This document shows positions 32,125-43,845 of a DNA stretch of 64,000 nt, one piece after another. Source of the DNA: Lathyrus oleraceus (lineage: Eukaryota; Streptophyta; Magnoliopsida; Fabales; Fabaceae); contig NC_066579.1 of NCBI RefSeq assembly GCF_024323335.1, positions 1,460,501-1,524,500 on the forward strand, in the 5' to 3' direction. The position numbers were made by a program, and so were the translations under genes. Every line of letters starts with the position of its first letter. Positions within the stretch are counted from its first letter, which is position 1. The notes beneath the pieces were generated by a model, which saw nothing but the letters and a program-made list of their open reading frames with translations, was not told the DNA's origin and made no database searches.

Positions 32125-35100
32125 TGTTGCATTACGCGAAAAACCGGCGGGAAAACAAGAAACAATAGAGCCGCCACCGTGCGTTATTTATCCCAAAAGA
32201 GGGAAAGGAAACGCTCAGAGTAAACCTGGAAAAGACATGGTCTCGCGACCAAAGAGAATGGGATCGGGAGTCGGTTATGCGAAGGGAAGGTATTAGCACC
32301 CCTACGCATCCGTCGTACTCGACGGGATCCACGCACAAAAGGAAGAGAAATGGTTGCTAAAAAACACTGCTCACACACACACAAATATTGGCTGAAAGAG
32401 ACGCAAGAAAACAAACAAAACTGAAACTGACTCGGCAGGATATCGCATCCTGGGCCTACTTAGTCTATCAGGCATAGACATCAGAGTCGAAGTAGTTCGG
32501 ACTGGGGAAACGACACATGCTCGCTAGGATGTCGCATCCTATGCATACGTATCTCCTTGGACGAAGGAGAATCAGAGCATCCGTAGCTCGGCTGACACGC
32601 ACACAAACAAACACAGGCAAAGGCAAACGTGGAGCCTGAATGCCAATCACTGGGCTTACATCAGCATCCGAACCAACAAACACACACAAGGGATGGTTAA
32701 GACACAAAGGGTGGAAAAAGAAAAAGGGCGCCCGGAGAGATCAGCTCATCTCCTGCCTACGTACCTCATCTGGTATGAGGATCAGGGCGACGTAGTTCCC
32801 CTACGCAGGGAAAAAAGACTAGCCTAACCAGATAACAGAGGGAGACACAACACTAGGGAGACTACGACTCGAGCCTAGATGTTGTCATGCAAAGTCGTCC
32901 CTAAGTTAAGGTTTCTAGCTAACTTGCACAGGAAGCAAGCCTATCCTAATCATGACTTGCACAGGAAGCAAGCCACACCTAACCTAACTTGCACAGGAAG
33001 CAAGGGTCTCGATTGCAACTAGGGCAAGAGAAAGGGGAGGTCTCAATCGCAACGAGGGCGAGAGAAAAGGATTAGTGTTAGTGGTTAGTCAAACTCGACA
33101 AGACATCGCATCTCGTGCCTACGTATCTCACCTGAATATGAGAATCAGAGTTGCCGTAGTTCGGCCACGGAGGGAAAAAGGACTAGCTTAACTAGATAAC
33201 AGAGGGAGACACAACTCTAGGGAGACTACGACTCGAGCCTAGATGTTGTCATGCAAAATCAACCCTAAGTTAAGGTTTCTAGCTAACTGGCACAGGGAGC
33301 CAGACTATCCTAATCATGACTTGCACAGGAAGCAAGCCACACCCGCACTTAACTTGCACAGGAAGCAAGCCAAGCAAAACCTAACTTGCACAGGAAGCAA
33401 GTCAAACAAACATACAAGCACAGATAGCACACATTATACACAAGCAAGTGGCTCAAACAAGGGTTAGGTTTTAGTCGAGGAGTCATATCAACCTCAACAA
33501 ACAAACCTCTGGAACTGGGTGAATGTGCTCTTAACCTTGACATTGAGAGCCAAGGTGAAGCAGATGAAAGGTGAGTGAAGATGAGACTTCACAGCTCTTA
33601 TCCCTGGCCTGGGAGAGCTTAAGACAAGAATGTGTGGGTTCAGAAAGTGGGAACCCTTCTACACATTTGAAACTGACTCAACTGTACAATTGTACAAGAT
33701 CTTGGGTTTGTATCTGCAATGCATCAACACAGTGGTGTGAGCAAAGCAGATGACACACAGAATAGCAGGGGATAGGTTGCATATCCCTTGGGTTCTGCCA
33801 ATTGCCTCTTCACTTAGGAGGTCTTTGACTATGTACAAGGACAAGATTTAAACATACACAAACATTGCCTCTTAAGGAGGACTTCAGACAGTTGCCTGGC
33901 CAAGTAACAGGCCAGGTCTTCCAGACTACATGGAGAAAAAGGAATTATACCTCAAAGCAAGTTGCTATTAAAGCAAAGCAAAGCAAGTTCAAAGAACTAA
34001 GCAACTAATGGTACCTGAAATAGTCAAACAGATCAGTACACAATTCAAAAGTTAAAGCAACAGGAAGTAGGAATCAACAATCAAAACAAACAGACAAATG
34101 AGCAAAGCACAAAGCCCAAGGCATATGAGCCAAGCAACCTACAAGACAAAGGAGTTAGCTCATGATAAATCAAATGAACTCAATCAAATTGTAATGATCT
34201 CTTTGAAGCATTTGTAGCTTAACCTGAAAACATGAACTCAAACATAAGCCACAGGACCACTAGGACAAGCCTAAGGTCAAAGATGAATGAGAAATTCAAA
34301 ACAGCAAGCAATGTCCAATCAAGATCAAATTCAAACATTTAGGAAGCAAACCCAATTGGTTTCATGTTCATATCATGCATCATCATCATTTCATAAGCAA
34401 AAGAAGTCAAAGCATGGCAAATGAGAGCTCATAGGAGTCAACAGCAAGACTTAACTCAAAACCAATCATAATCAATTCCAAAAATCATCAAATAATTCAT
34501 GATCAGTCACAATCCATAACATGACATGCATATCAAATTTCATCCCATTTGGACAAGTGGAAGGCAGTCAATGAAAATCAGAAAGTCAAAGCAATTTTGA
34601 ACATGCTCAAAGAAGTCAACCAAACATGCATCAACTTGAAAAATTCATAAATCAGAGATGGTGTATGATAAATGAATGGGACTAAAACCATGTCAAATAT
34701 TAGGATGTCTAGTTATCTCATGTAAAATTTCATGTCCATCTAATAAAGTATGAGCATTTCACAAAACAAATGGGCACATGCATCACATAAGGTCAACATT
34801 TTGGTCAAACAGGGGAGAAAATCTCAAACAAATGGAAAATGGCACAAATAATTCCAAGAAAAATCCCATGTGAACTACACATACAAGAGTAGGTTCATGC
34901 AAAAATTCAGATCAATTGGAGGTCAAGAAGCATGGTATCAAAAATCAACAAGTTACACATCAATGGTGTGACACAAATTGTCACACCCTACTTCAAAAAT
35001 TCACAACTCACAATCCAGATAAGATAAATTCACAAACTCTACATCAAAAAAAACATGAATGTGTCTAGTTTGAGCACAAAAAATTTCAGGGCCATTGGAT

Positions 35101-37215
35101 AATGCATCACAATTTCACAAAGGATTTGGCAGGATGTACAAAAATTGGGCACATGAACAAAACCCTAATGCCATTTAAAATCTACTCATCCAAAAAATCA
35201 ACAAAAATCATGATAAAAAACTAGGGATCCATATGAACACAATGCAACAAGTCCCATGAATTTTGGATTTAATATGAATGAGTTATGATTTTTACAAGTT
35301 AAGCATATCAAATGAAATAAAAATGAGAAAATAAATGAATTAAATTGGATTTAAATGGACCGGATGGCATTTTGGTAAATAGCTGGGTCACTTAATCAAA
35401 CGCTGTCGTTTTGGGCACGAAAATGAAATGATGCTATTGGTCAGCATGGCGAAACAGTAGCATGCAACGTGATAATCCATTTTTCTGGGCAAGGCAATGT
35501 TCTAGGGTTTGCTAACATGAACAGCATGAGTTTCATCATCCCCAAATCGAGCTCAACAAGAATTTTTCCAGAAAATGAAATTGGATACATAGAAATGATC
35601 AGCAAAGCATGAATAACACGAATCCATCATCAATTTTCACTAAAACATCATACAACTCATGAATCGAACAGAAATACATTTCCTCTTCAAACTTAAAAAC
35701 AACACAACTCAAGAAATAATCAACCAAATCAAGTGATTCGAGTTTCAGAATGACCAGCAAGAAGAGATTTACACAAGGCATAGCATCATTTTAAGAAACT
35801 AGAGATTCGATTGCTTACTTGATTTTGGAGAAACTCGTGAAACAGCTGGAGTTTGGTGATGCAAGCCTGAAACAGATGCTTTATGGACCTCCAAATGATG
35901 GATGATGAAGAAAGCTTGGCTTGAAACAACTTGATTTGGCTCTAAATAACTTCTGCCATTGAAGATGCTTGAAGAAAAACAGCCACGAAATAGGTTTTCC
36001 AGTTGGGTTTTTCCACTTGCAATGAGCTCAAGATGCTGTTTGGATGATGAAACAACAAAGGCAAGGTCGAGTTCTTTGGGAGTTTTTTGTAGATTTTGAA
36101 ATGGTAAGAAAATGAGATCTTGAGAGAGTGAATGAATTCTGTGCTTTCTTGTGGCTGCTAGGGCTTTGGCAAGGCAGAAAAAGAACTCTTATATGTCTGT
36201 TTAATGTTTAATCCATGTATGCTAATCATGCTTAGCTTAAATGAATCAATTTGCTAAGTTGCCAAATTTGTCCATATGGTGGGGTGTAGTGGTAGGAGCA
36301 CGAATTTTGGGCCTTGCACAAGTCACAAATGACATTTCTGAACTATTTTGAATGTCAAAAGTGTTTGGAAATGGATAAATCAAAAGTTCATTTTTATACC
36401 TCACTTAAAATAATTCAAGTAAGTGAAAGAATGCCATTTTGATCCATAGAGTTTTGGTACATGAAAGTTACATTTTTGGAAAGAGGAGGTTAAATATGAC
36501 TTGTTGAAAAAAACCTCACCAAATTTGGCCAAATGGTTTGAGAGATATGGCCTTTTGAAGTTCAAGAAAATTTGAAAATGAATTGATCATATCTTGCCAA
36601 CCATACATGGGAATTGAGAGTTCTTGGACTTTTTGGAAATGGGAGAACAAGATCTTCAACTTTCATGTTGGGCAAAAGTTCATTTGAAGCTTGTATCATG
36701 ATGTAAGTTTAGGCTCAAGAAGTTTCCATTTTTGGCAGTTAAAATTACAGGTCCAGTTTCTATTTTTGGAAATTTCTGATTTGGCTTCAAATTCTTCAAT
36801 GATGACGTTTGCCATGATATATGAGGCCTATTTGGACATGAATAAGCTCTCTCAAACCAAATCCATCCATCAAAACCATAAAATCAATCACAGTTGACCA
36901 AGTTTGACTTTTTAGGGTTTCTGACAAACTGTGCATTGACTGACGACTTCTGAACATCCAATCCTTGGCCAAAACACTTCAAATGGATCCCCAAGTCATG
37001 TGAACATGTTGGACCAACCCTAGGGCCATGGCTCAATGAGAAACACACTTGCTTGCTTGACTGACTGATCTCCTGACCAGTTTGACCTAATTCTTCTGAA
37101 TGGCTTGCACTTGAGGCAAAGGGACAATGCAATGCTATGCAGTGGACCATGTTAATGTTATGACCTAATATGAGAATGTATGTACAATGATAGGTGCAAA
37201 TTTTGAGGTGCTACA
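32125..37215 (-). repeat. 5' LTR of E3 (5091 bp)
   Basis: Same length as 19522-24612, offset +12603, with about 30 substitutions. All internal landmarks recur: three-stem element 32429-32488, hairpin block 33593-33916, TATA-like box around 33435. The plus-strand first bases are TGTTGC, where the other copy has TGTCGC. Confidence 0.93.
33593..33916 (-). other. conserved hairpin block in the E3 5' LTR
   Basis: Same inverted repeats as 20990-21313. In this copy TGTACAATTGTACA (near 33681-33694) is a perfect palindrome; the other LTR has one changed base there. Confidence 0.7.
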
Positions 37216-37220
37216 CATGG
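37216..37220 (+). repeat. target-site duplication CATGG (right) of E3
   Basis: Exact repeat of 19517-19521. Confidence 0.95.
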
Positions 37221-37664
37221 TGCTTGGTGATCTCTCCCAATACAAACTCAATGAATGAGGGGTAAGGAGGATGCCAAGATAATGCCAATGCATATGATGA
37301 GATAGCATGAGGGATCTTAGGGTCAAAATTGGAGTCTTACAGAATGCACACCAAGTGTTTGATAAAATCAATCTCACATAAATCTATCAATATTTTACTT
37401 GCTTTCTTATTGTGTTAACTCATCATTAGTGTTAAATATATCAAGGATTGAGGTAATTAATGGATTGATTTAGGTTGTGGTTGATTATCTCTATCTTAGT
37501 TATTCCATTTGATTTCACGCATATCCGATCTTTCCATTAACAGATCGTTTAGACGATTGTGGTATAGGGAGCTTTCGCGACCTTTAAAAACAATTTTCAA
37601 AAGCGCTAAATTTTAAATACTGATCTATTTAACCCCACTTCTAGATCGGTACTATCGTCTAACA

Positions 37665-37669
37665 ATTGT
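37665..37669 (+). repeat. target-site duplication ATTGT (right) of the copia solo LTR
   Basis: Exact repeat of 12932-12936. The E0 gag frame continues directly after it. Confidence 0.85.
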
Positions 37670-39889
37670 TTCATTTTTAAGAACAGAGTACAAGACCTCA
37701 TTAATCAAAATATTTTATCTTTCACTAAATAAAAGTTGAATGTGAAGGCAAATCCTTAATCGAGTCATGGTAATCAAACAATGAACGCGGTTATTGAGGA
37801 GGATGAAACATAATTGGTCCATTTGGTTAAGGATGTGAAGACTTTGTGGTCGAGTATTTCTTTGAGTATGCAGAAGCACAATGCACTGACAGGTGTGCAT
37901 GGTAATTGTAAGGTGTGCAAGCACGAGCCTGAAAGATGTGAATAACTCAAGGACTGTGTCCAATAGTTGGTGAATCAAGGTGTCTTGCAGTTCTCAAGAG
38001 ATAGAGCCATGGGGAAAATTTCAGTTATCGAGCCCATTGAGATTGTTTATCATAAGAAACAAGTTGAAGTTCTGGTAAAGGAAATTCATCCCAATGTATT
38101 TCATGTTCCTTCACCTTTTCCGTATCAGAATTCGAAGCCGTGTCGTGGAAGTACAATGCAACTGTGTCAGTTGGTGGTGCATAAATCCAATTTCCTGAAG
38201 TAGAGATTATCAATATAGCCAGTCCAAGGGGGATGACCCACAGTGTTCGCACCAAAGTATACTCCAATAGTTGTTCCCACAATAGTTCAGACTCTTTAGG
38301 AAGGGGAATTTGTTTGTGTTCCTACTCCTCCGGCTGGGGCACCCGAGTCTTCTGGAAAGTCGAAAGAAGCAGCAATTTTGAAAGGAATGGAAACGATTAG
38401 TGAGAAAGACCAAGTTGAGAAGATTATTTCTGTAGAAGAAGGACAAAAGTTCTTAAAATTGATCAAACAAAGTGACTTCAAGATTGTCAACCAGCTGGGC
38501 GAGACTCCGTCAAAGATATCAATCTTGTCTTTATTGCTCAGTTCCTAAGCTCATCGGAAAGATCTCTTGAAAGTGCTACGGCTCATGTGATGAAAGATAT
38601 TTTTGTAGAATAGTACAATCATGTGGTAGCCAATATTGCTGCAAGTAGGTATTTGGGTTTCAACGAAGCCGAGTTGACAGCTGAAGGTCATAATCATAAT
38701 AAAGACTTGCATATTTCTGTGACTTGAGCATACACTTTAATCTCAAGGGTCCTAGTTGACACTGACTCTTCACTTAATGTTTTTTCGAAAAGCACATTAA
38801 GCCAACTGCAGTATGAGGGACTGGAGATGAGAGAAAGCGCTTTGATTATTTGTGCTTTGGATAGATCTCAGTGGGAGTTCTGGGGAAGTTGATTTGCCAA
38901 TTTGTGTGGGTCCCCACCAGTTTACCATTACTTTCCAAGTTATGGATATCCATCCTTCCAATAGCTGCCTATTAGAGAGGACATGGATCCATTCAGTTGG
39001 TGATGTCACTTCTACTCTTCATCAGAAACTGAAGTTCTTGTTTGAGGATAAACTTGTCATCATTTGCGGTGAAGAGGATTCTATAGTCAGTGAACTGTCT
39101 TCTTTCAGATATATGGAAATTAAGGAGGAAATAACTGAGGTTCCTTTCCAAAGTTTAGATTTTGAAGAAGTCAGCTTTGCATCTGCCAATCAAAGCCAAT
39201 CAACAACCTTTGTGTTTTCATCAGCCAAGAGTGCCAAGAAAACTTTGGATAATGATCCTCTCCCTAGTTGGGGATAAATTATGAGAGTCTGTGAGAAGCA
39301 CGATCATTTTGGTCTCGGTTATTGTCATACTTCCCGTCACCCAGCTGCGAGGGGAGGTAAGAAGTTCAACCTCGTCAAGTTCAGTAGTGCAAGCTAACAA
39401 TTGGATTCTTTTGTGGCAATAGTAGATGGGGTAAGCTCCACCAGCATGCGGTCTCCGGTCTCATTCGCAAGTGTCCTCCGGGATATAAGCTTGATAATTG
39501 GGCTTTTGATGTGGTTACTGTGGTTTTCTCGGAAGAAATGTAATGCATTTTCATTTTTCCTTGAACCTTGCCTTCTCCCGAGGCATGTGGATAGCTTGAA
39601 GACTCCCATGTTTTAAAAGTATTATTCAATCAATGAAAGGTAGTTTTCTCACTCAAAATCATGTTCCTTTTCTTTCTATTATTTTTACTTTTCACTAAAA
39701 ATAAATGGCAAAAGTTTCTTTTATTCTTCACAACTTTTTCAAAAAAATCCATTCTAAAAATAAGCTCATAACATGCAGAGCCAACAATTCCACTGAACGC
39801 AACATTGCTGAAACTCGCTGTAAATTTGAGTTTCCAATTAACCAAGCCAAAGACGACGGTGAGGAAGATTGTGAAGTATCGTGATCTAC
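37670..39889 (+). pseudogene. E0: Ogre gag C-terminus, protease and start of pol, decayed
   Basis: Continues the gag frame of 12810-12936 in phase, with stops near 37733, 37763, 37823, 37942 and 37969. A second Cys cluster NCKVCKHEPERC lies at about 37907-37942. Further on are SPFPYQNSKP (about 38114-38143), a frameshift near 38150, a protease segment with VLVDTDSSLNV (38749-38781; the usual DTG is DTD), then a good frame (38852-39277) with the protease C-terminal half and a G-patch-like W-G...FGLGY segment interrupted by a stop (39260-39330). From 39780 the start of the next Ogre frame is recognisable (FEFPINQAKDDGEEDCEV). It is cut at 39890 by E4. Confidence 0.8.
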
Positions 39890-40890
39890 TGTCGCACACG
39901 AGTCAAAATGAGTAATTAAGAACGGTAGTCTAGGGAAGTGACAGTTGAGTATTGTATCACAAAGACTCTGGAAAAATTAACCAATAAGAAAATGAAATAT
40001 TGGGGTTTCGATTTAGAATAAGTGATTATAAAAAGTGACTATAAAAAGTGATTATGAAATAAGTTGATCTACTGATTTGGTTTCCTAACTTATCATTGGT
40101 TAATATAATTTGCATGCTCTATGCGAATTCTAATCCCTTTTTGATTACAGTAACAATAACAAGCGTATTGATACTAATATATCATATATGATCCTAATTT
40201 CTGAATTAAGCAAACGGGTTAAGCACACACGAATAAGCAAACACGATTATGGAACATATATCAAGCGAAATTAATCAACACATATTCTATAGAACTTGAA
40301 TAAGTCATAAAAGACATAGAACAAAATATTGAAAGGAAAAGACATTTGATTAAAAATTAAGAAATCTCAAAGTATCAGCGGAAACCGATTACAGCAAATC
40401 AACCTTGTGAACTTTAGTTCTCCATGAAATTCGTAGCCTAGCCTCTAATTTTCGTAGAATAGAATTAGTTTAGCAATAAAAAAAACCTAATATAACAAAA
40501 GGGAAATTTGAGCCCTTATGGAAATTGACCTGAAAATTACAAAAACCGGCCCAAACTAACTAATTTAATTAAATCTAGAACTTCAACGAATTATTCGATT
40601 CTCCTTCACTCCGAATCAACTTTTGACTTCAACACTAAACTTGTAGCTCTTACTCTTAGATTTCCAATGCATATCATAACGCATCAATCTAATTCTCGAA
40701 ACTCAAGTTATGGATTGCACATGATAATGTATCAAATAATTGTTTAAGCTGAAAATAAAGTATGAAAATAAAATAAAGGCAGAAATAAACTTAAATATAA
40801 AAACACACTAAAATAGTAAAAATAATATAATAAACTATATAGTTGCCTAAGTATAATAGTAGAATAAGATGCATCAAAATTCACTGATCA
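39890..40890 (-). repeat. 3' LTR of E4 (1001 bp)
   Basis: Minus-strand start TGATCAGTGAATTTTGATGC (40890 downward) and end CGTGTGCGACA (39890). It is preceded on the minus strand by the polypurine tract AAGTGTGGGGGAATT. AT-rich, no gene. Confidence 0.8.
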
Positions 40891-40905
40891 AATTCCCCCA
40901 CACTT
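40891..40905 (-). promoter_or_regulatory. polypurine tract of E4
   Basis: Minus strand AAGTGTGGGGGAATT, directly at the LTR border. Confidence 0.8.
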
Positions 40906-42135
40906 GAACTTTTGCACTCTGAGCAAAACTAGAAATTCAAAATTCAAAACAACAAAAAAACAAAAACAACCAAAACATGCAATTCCAAAGATTCTCAGGA
41001 TACAAAGTACAAGTAAAATTATAATTCTAAGCTTCAAGAATATAACATTAATGAGAAACTTTTTGTGACAGTCAAAGCAAATAAAGAATAGTTTACCAAA
41101 GAGTGCAACATAAATAGCAAAATCCTCACAGAATAAACTTTCTCTCAACTCTCAAGTATTTAGGTTAACAGTTTACACTCAAAACACAACATGAAAGTTA
41201 GTACTACCATATGCTTAAAAAAACTCTAACATCCATAATTGAATTACATGCACACAAAGATCAAAAGGACTTTTATTTGGTTGTAATTTCGCCAGGATAC
41301 GAGTGAGATAAATCATAAGGGGGTACTAGGCTAAAATTTAAAGGGTCAAAAGAAAATTGAAAAGAACTGTGAGAGTTGAACTAAAAATATTTCATTCACC
41401 TTCAAACAACACTTTTGCATTTTCTTTTCTCTTTTATCTTTTTCTTTTTCTTTACCTTTTTTTCTTTCTTTCAGAAGGAATACAATAAGGACAAGATTTT
41501 TTTTCTTCTTTTTTTTCTTCTTTTTTTTTCTTTTCTGGAAAACCTTGAAACATCACAGTTATACCAATGCTACTTCAACTCCACACAGCTCCATCAAGCT
41601 CTTTCAACCCTTTAAATGAGGTGATAAAAATTGTTTTTCACTTTATGGCTTGTAATGAGTTTAAACAAAGAATGAGATAAATAGGCTCAAGGGGTTTTCA
41701 AACAGGGGATGATATTGGCCAGGGTTGGCTTTTTGGCTAATTGGCTAAAATAAAACATAAACAACTTGCCTTTATCATATCAGTGTGCATAAATAATCAA
41801 ATAGTTTAAAATAGAGTCAGATCAAGTTCTATAGACTAACAAACATTATTAAAATCACACAAGAAAGAAAGAGATGGATTTTTTAATGTTATCCATTAAA
41901 AGGCTCAAAATCTCACAAGGTAAATGATCTACCACAAATGATGCACAATTCAGAGTTTAGTCCTACTTAATATTCTAAGAATGCACAACAAATAAATCAC
42001 ATCAAACCATAACTCTTTAATCAATAGAACAGAGGAATTACTCACACAAAACTTGCAACCTAAAAATAAATGAAAAAGCATGCATTTAAAAAAAACAAGT
42101 AAGTAAATGAAAACAAGAAAACACACAAGTAATGA
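40906..42135 (-). other. E4 region between integrase end and 3' LTR
   Basis: No credible gene. It contains a T/C-rich stretch at 41415-41540 and AT-rich sequence. Some Athila elements have an env-like frame in this position; I see only a short minus frame at 41950-42171 (hydrophobic, 73 codons), which is not convincing. Confidence 0.55.
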
Positions 42136-42152
42136 TTCCCTCCCCCCACACT
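42136..42152 (-). promoter_or_regulatory. internal polypurine-like tract of E4
   Basis: Minus strand AAGTGTGGGGGGAGGGAA, preceded by AGGACAATGTGTCTT. It is nearly the same as the LTR-proximal tract but 1.2 kb away. Athila elements commonly carry this sequence after pol. Confidence 0.6.
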
Positions 42153-42239
42153 TAAGACACATTGTCCTCAATGAAAGAACATAAGTAAAAAAGTATGAGA
42201 GAGGAGAGATAGGAAAGAACTAACCCGAGGAGTCAAGAC

Positions 42240-42375
42240 GGATAGATAATTGCATAAGCAGCCTTTCCTAAAGAGAGTTATTCTATAGTCTCTTCTTCCA
42301 AGTTAGGGCTCTCATTGAGTAGCTTTAGGATGTGTCCACTGTTCTTGAAATTTTAGTAGTGCCTTCGTCTTTTAT
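42240..42375 (-). pseudogene. E4 integrase C-terminal remnant
   Basis: The minus strand reads FKNSGHILKLLNESPNLEEE, close to the GPY-like integrase end of Athila (FKVNGHRLK...). A stop interrupts it. It follows the protease after about 280 bp, so the pol core is deleted. Confidence 0.6.
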
Positions 42376-42668
42376 TCTAGGATCAAAGAAGGATCTTCGA
42401 AAATTAAAAGTGTCGAATGGACACATTAAAGTGGTCTCATTTTTCACAACATCAAGAGTCAAAGAATTAAGGGACTACCTTACTTATTTTGTTCCATCTT
42501 CAAGTGAGACCCTATGCATACTCATATATGAGCTAATATCACGAATTTCAACCAAGGTACATCTAATTCCCTTCTTATGTTCCTGCAATAATTTCTCTTC
42601 TTGCTCAAATTCAACCTTGGTGAACAATATAAATCTTCAGGAATTCATTTAGGATCTAAAGAAGGTGG

Positions 42669-43365
42669 TTATTCAATGAACGATTTGGTTGGGGAAGTCG
42701 GGATGTCGAAAGCTTCAGCTGCATAAAAAAAATTGTCGATAACTTCATCTGTAGGAAAAATGTCAACATGCAAGGAAACCTCAATCTCAGCACAAATAGA
42801 ACAAAGGTTAGTGTCAGTACATGAATCATAATGGTAAGTATCATCAAAGTCTGACAATGATGGGAAATCAACTGAAAACAAGTCAGAATAAGTATCATCG
42901 ACAAACTCAGAAAGAAATTTAATGTGAAAAATAGAATGTTCCTCCATGGGAAGTTTCATAGAATAAAAAATGTTAAATTTAACAAAGATATCACCAAACT
43001 CCATGGACATTGTTCCATCATCAACATCAATTTTTGTTTTTGCTGTTTTCGTGAATGACTTGCCTAAAATGATTGGTGATCTACTTGAATTTGTTTCTCC
43101 TTCCATGCCCAAAATGTAAAAATCTACAGGAAAAATCAAGTCATTAACTTGAACAAGCACATTTTCCACTACTCCAATATGGCAAGCATTGGTTCTGTTT
43201 GCCAACTAAATAGTAAGACTTGTATGCTTTAAAGGACCAAGATCAAGATTGTTAAAAATAGAAGTGGGCATAACATTAGTAGAAGCTCCTAAATCTAACA
43301 TGCAATTTTCTAATTTACTATCTCCAATGGTACATGGAATAGAAAAAGTTCCTAGGTCCTTGCAT
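42669..43365 (-). pseudogene. E4 aspartic protease
   Basis: The active-site segment MLDLGASTNVMP (about 43263-43298) is intact in its DLGAS form, typical of Athila protease. A TAG at 43206-43208 interrupts the frame, then 178 codons stay open (43205-42669) with PIILGKSFTKTAKTKIDVDD and SMEFGD. The enzyme would cut gag-pol. Downstream RT is missing. Confidence 0.8.
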
Positions 43366-43845
43366 TTTTGCGGGATGGCTGAGTGAGGGCTGAGATGGTA
43401 ACCTTTTCAAGTGAAGGTTTAGGTTGAATAAGGGCTGAAAAGTTTCGTCCCAAATTGAATCTCTCATTTCCATTCAACTTCTTCTTGTGTGTGCACAAAT
43501 CTTCAAAAAAATTGCGTATTCTCAAACCTACTTAATCACATCAAGAAGCAGAATGTTTAGCGCCACTTTTTTGTATACATCCAAGATCTCTTTCTCTTTT
43601 TATTCCTCATTAATATTTTTATTTTTCAGTACTCTTTATAGGAAAGAAATTGGTGGCACATATTCTTTTTCAGCCTCAATAACAACAGAGGGTTCATGTG
43701 TTACACTAACAAGTTTTTTATTTATTTTTAGGCTGGTTCTGCAACTTTTCCAAATCTCAAGGAAATTTGACTCACATTAGGGCCTTTTAGGTTCACTACT
43801 GTTTGGGAATCTAGTTGGTTTGATCCTTGAGTTTGTTGCATGACA
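43366..43845 (-). pseudogene. E4 gag C-terminal region
   Basis: The minus strand shows Athila-like gag-end scraps (QTQGSNQLDSQTV and LRFGKVAEP at the far end, KCKDLGTFSIPC before protease) with several stops. It is continued beyond E5 at 53315-53447. Confidence 0.6.

Larger units (their letters stand above)
19522..37215 (-). mobile_element. E3: complete non-autonomous Ogre retrotransposon
   Basis: Minus strand, 17694 bp. In transcription order: 5' LTR 37215-32125, PBS 32122-32105, leader, gag 31116-29596, remnant sequence, an A-rich block, an integrase C-terminal stub (28856-28552), the hairpin array, a long 3' UTR with two tandem arrays, a polypurine tract at 24626-24613, and the 3' LTR 24612-19522. 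Both LTRs are 5091 bp and differ by about 30 substitutions that I could see, with no indels. CATGG flanks it on both sides. Protease, RT, RNase H and the integrase core are absent, so its movement needed a helper. It inserted in the E2 LTR. Confidence 0.93.
14694..37341 (-). mobile_element. E2: Ogre-type solo LTR on the minus strand, split by E3
   Basis: The pieces are 14694-19521 and 37221-37341, about 4.95 kb together. Read on the minus strand it starts TGTAAGACTCCAATTTTGAC (ending at 37341) and ends ACCGCTACA (at 14694), the same ends as the E1 LTR. Flanks are GAGTG (14689-14693) and GAATG (37342-37346), a target duplication with one mismatch. The copia LTR continues on both sides, so no internal part remains. 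Reading from the plus strand, the conserved box (14749-14960) is followed by AT-rich LTR body. No gene is seen. Confidence 0.8.
12937..37664 (+). mobile_element. Maximus/SIRE-like copia solo LTR, split by E2 and E3
   Basis: The LTR pieces are 12937-14693 and about 37347-37664, some 2.08 kb together. It begins TGTGAGGGAAAAG, has a TGATGTCAAA segment near its start, GGGGAACTGCCTAAACAATT near 14480, and ends CTATCGTCTAACA. These resemble Maximus/SIRE LTRs of legumes; that family name is from memory. Perfect ATTGT duplications flank it (12932-12936 and 37665-37669), and the E0 gag frame resumes after it, so no internal region is left. A solo LTR arises by recombination between the two LTRs of one element. 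Confidence 0.75.

Noticed and set aside
41415..41615. Hydrophobic Phe-rich 66-codon frame as a membrane protein
   Set aside because: Translation of a T/C-rich low-complexity tract in the Athila element.
40888..42171. Env-like gene of the Athila element
   Set aside because: Only two short hydrophobic minus frames (73-86 codons), one overlapping the polypurine tract; no continuous envelope-like frame.
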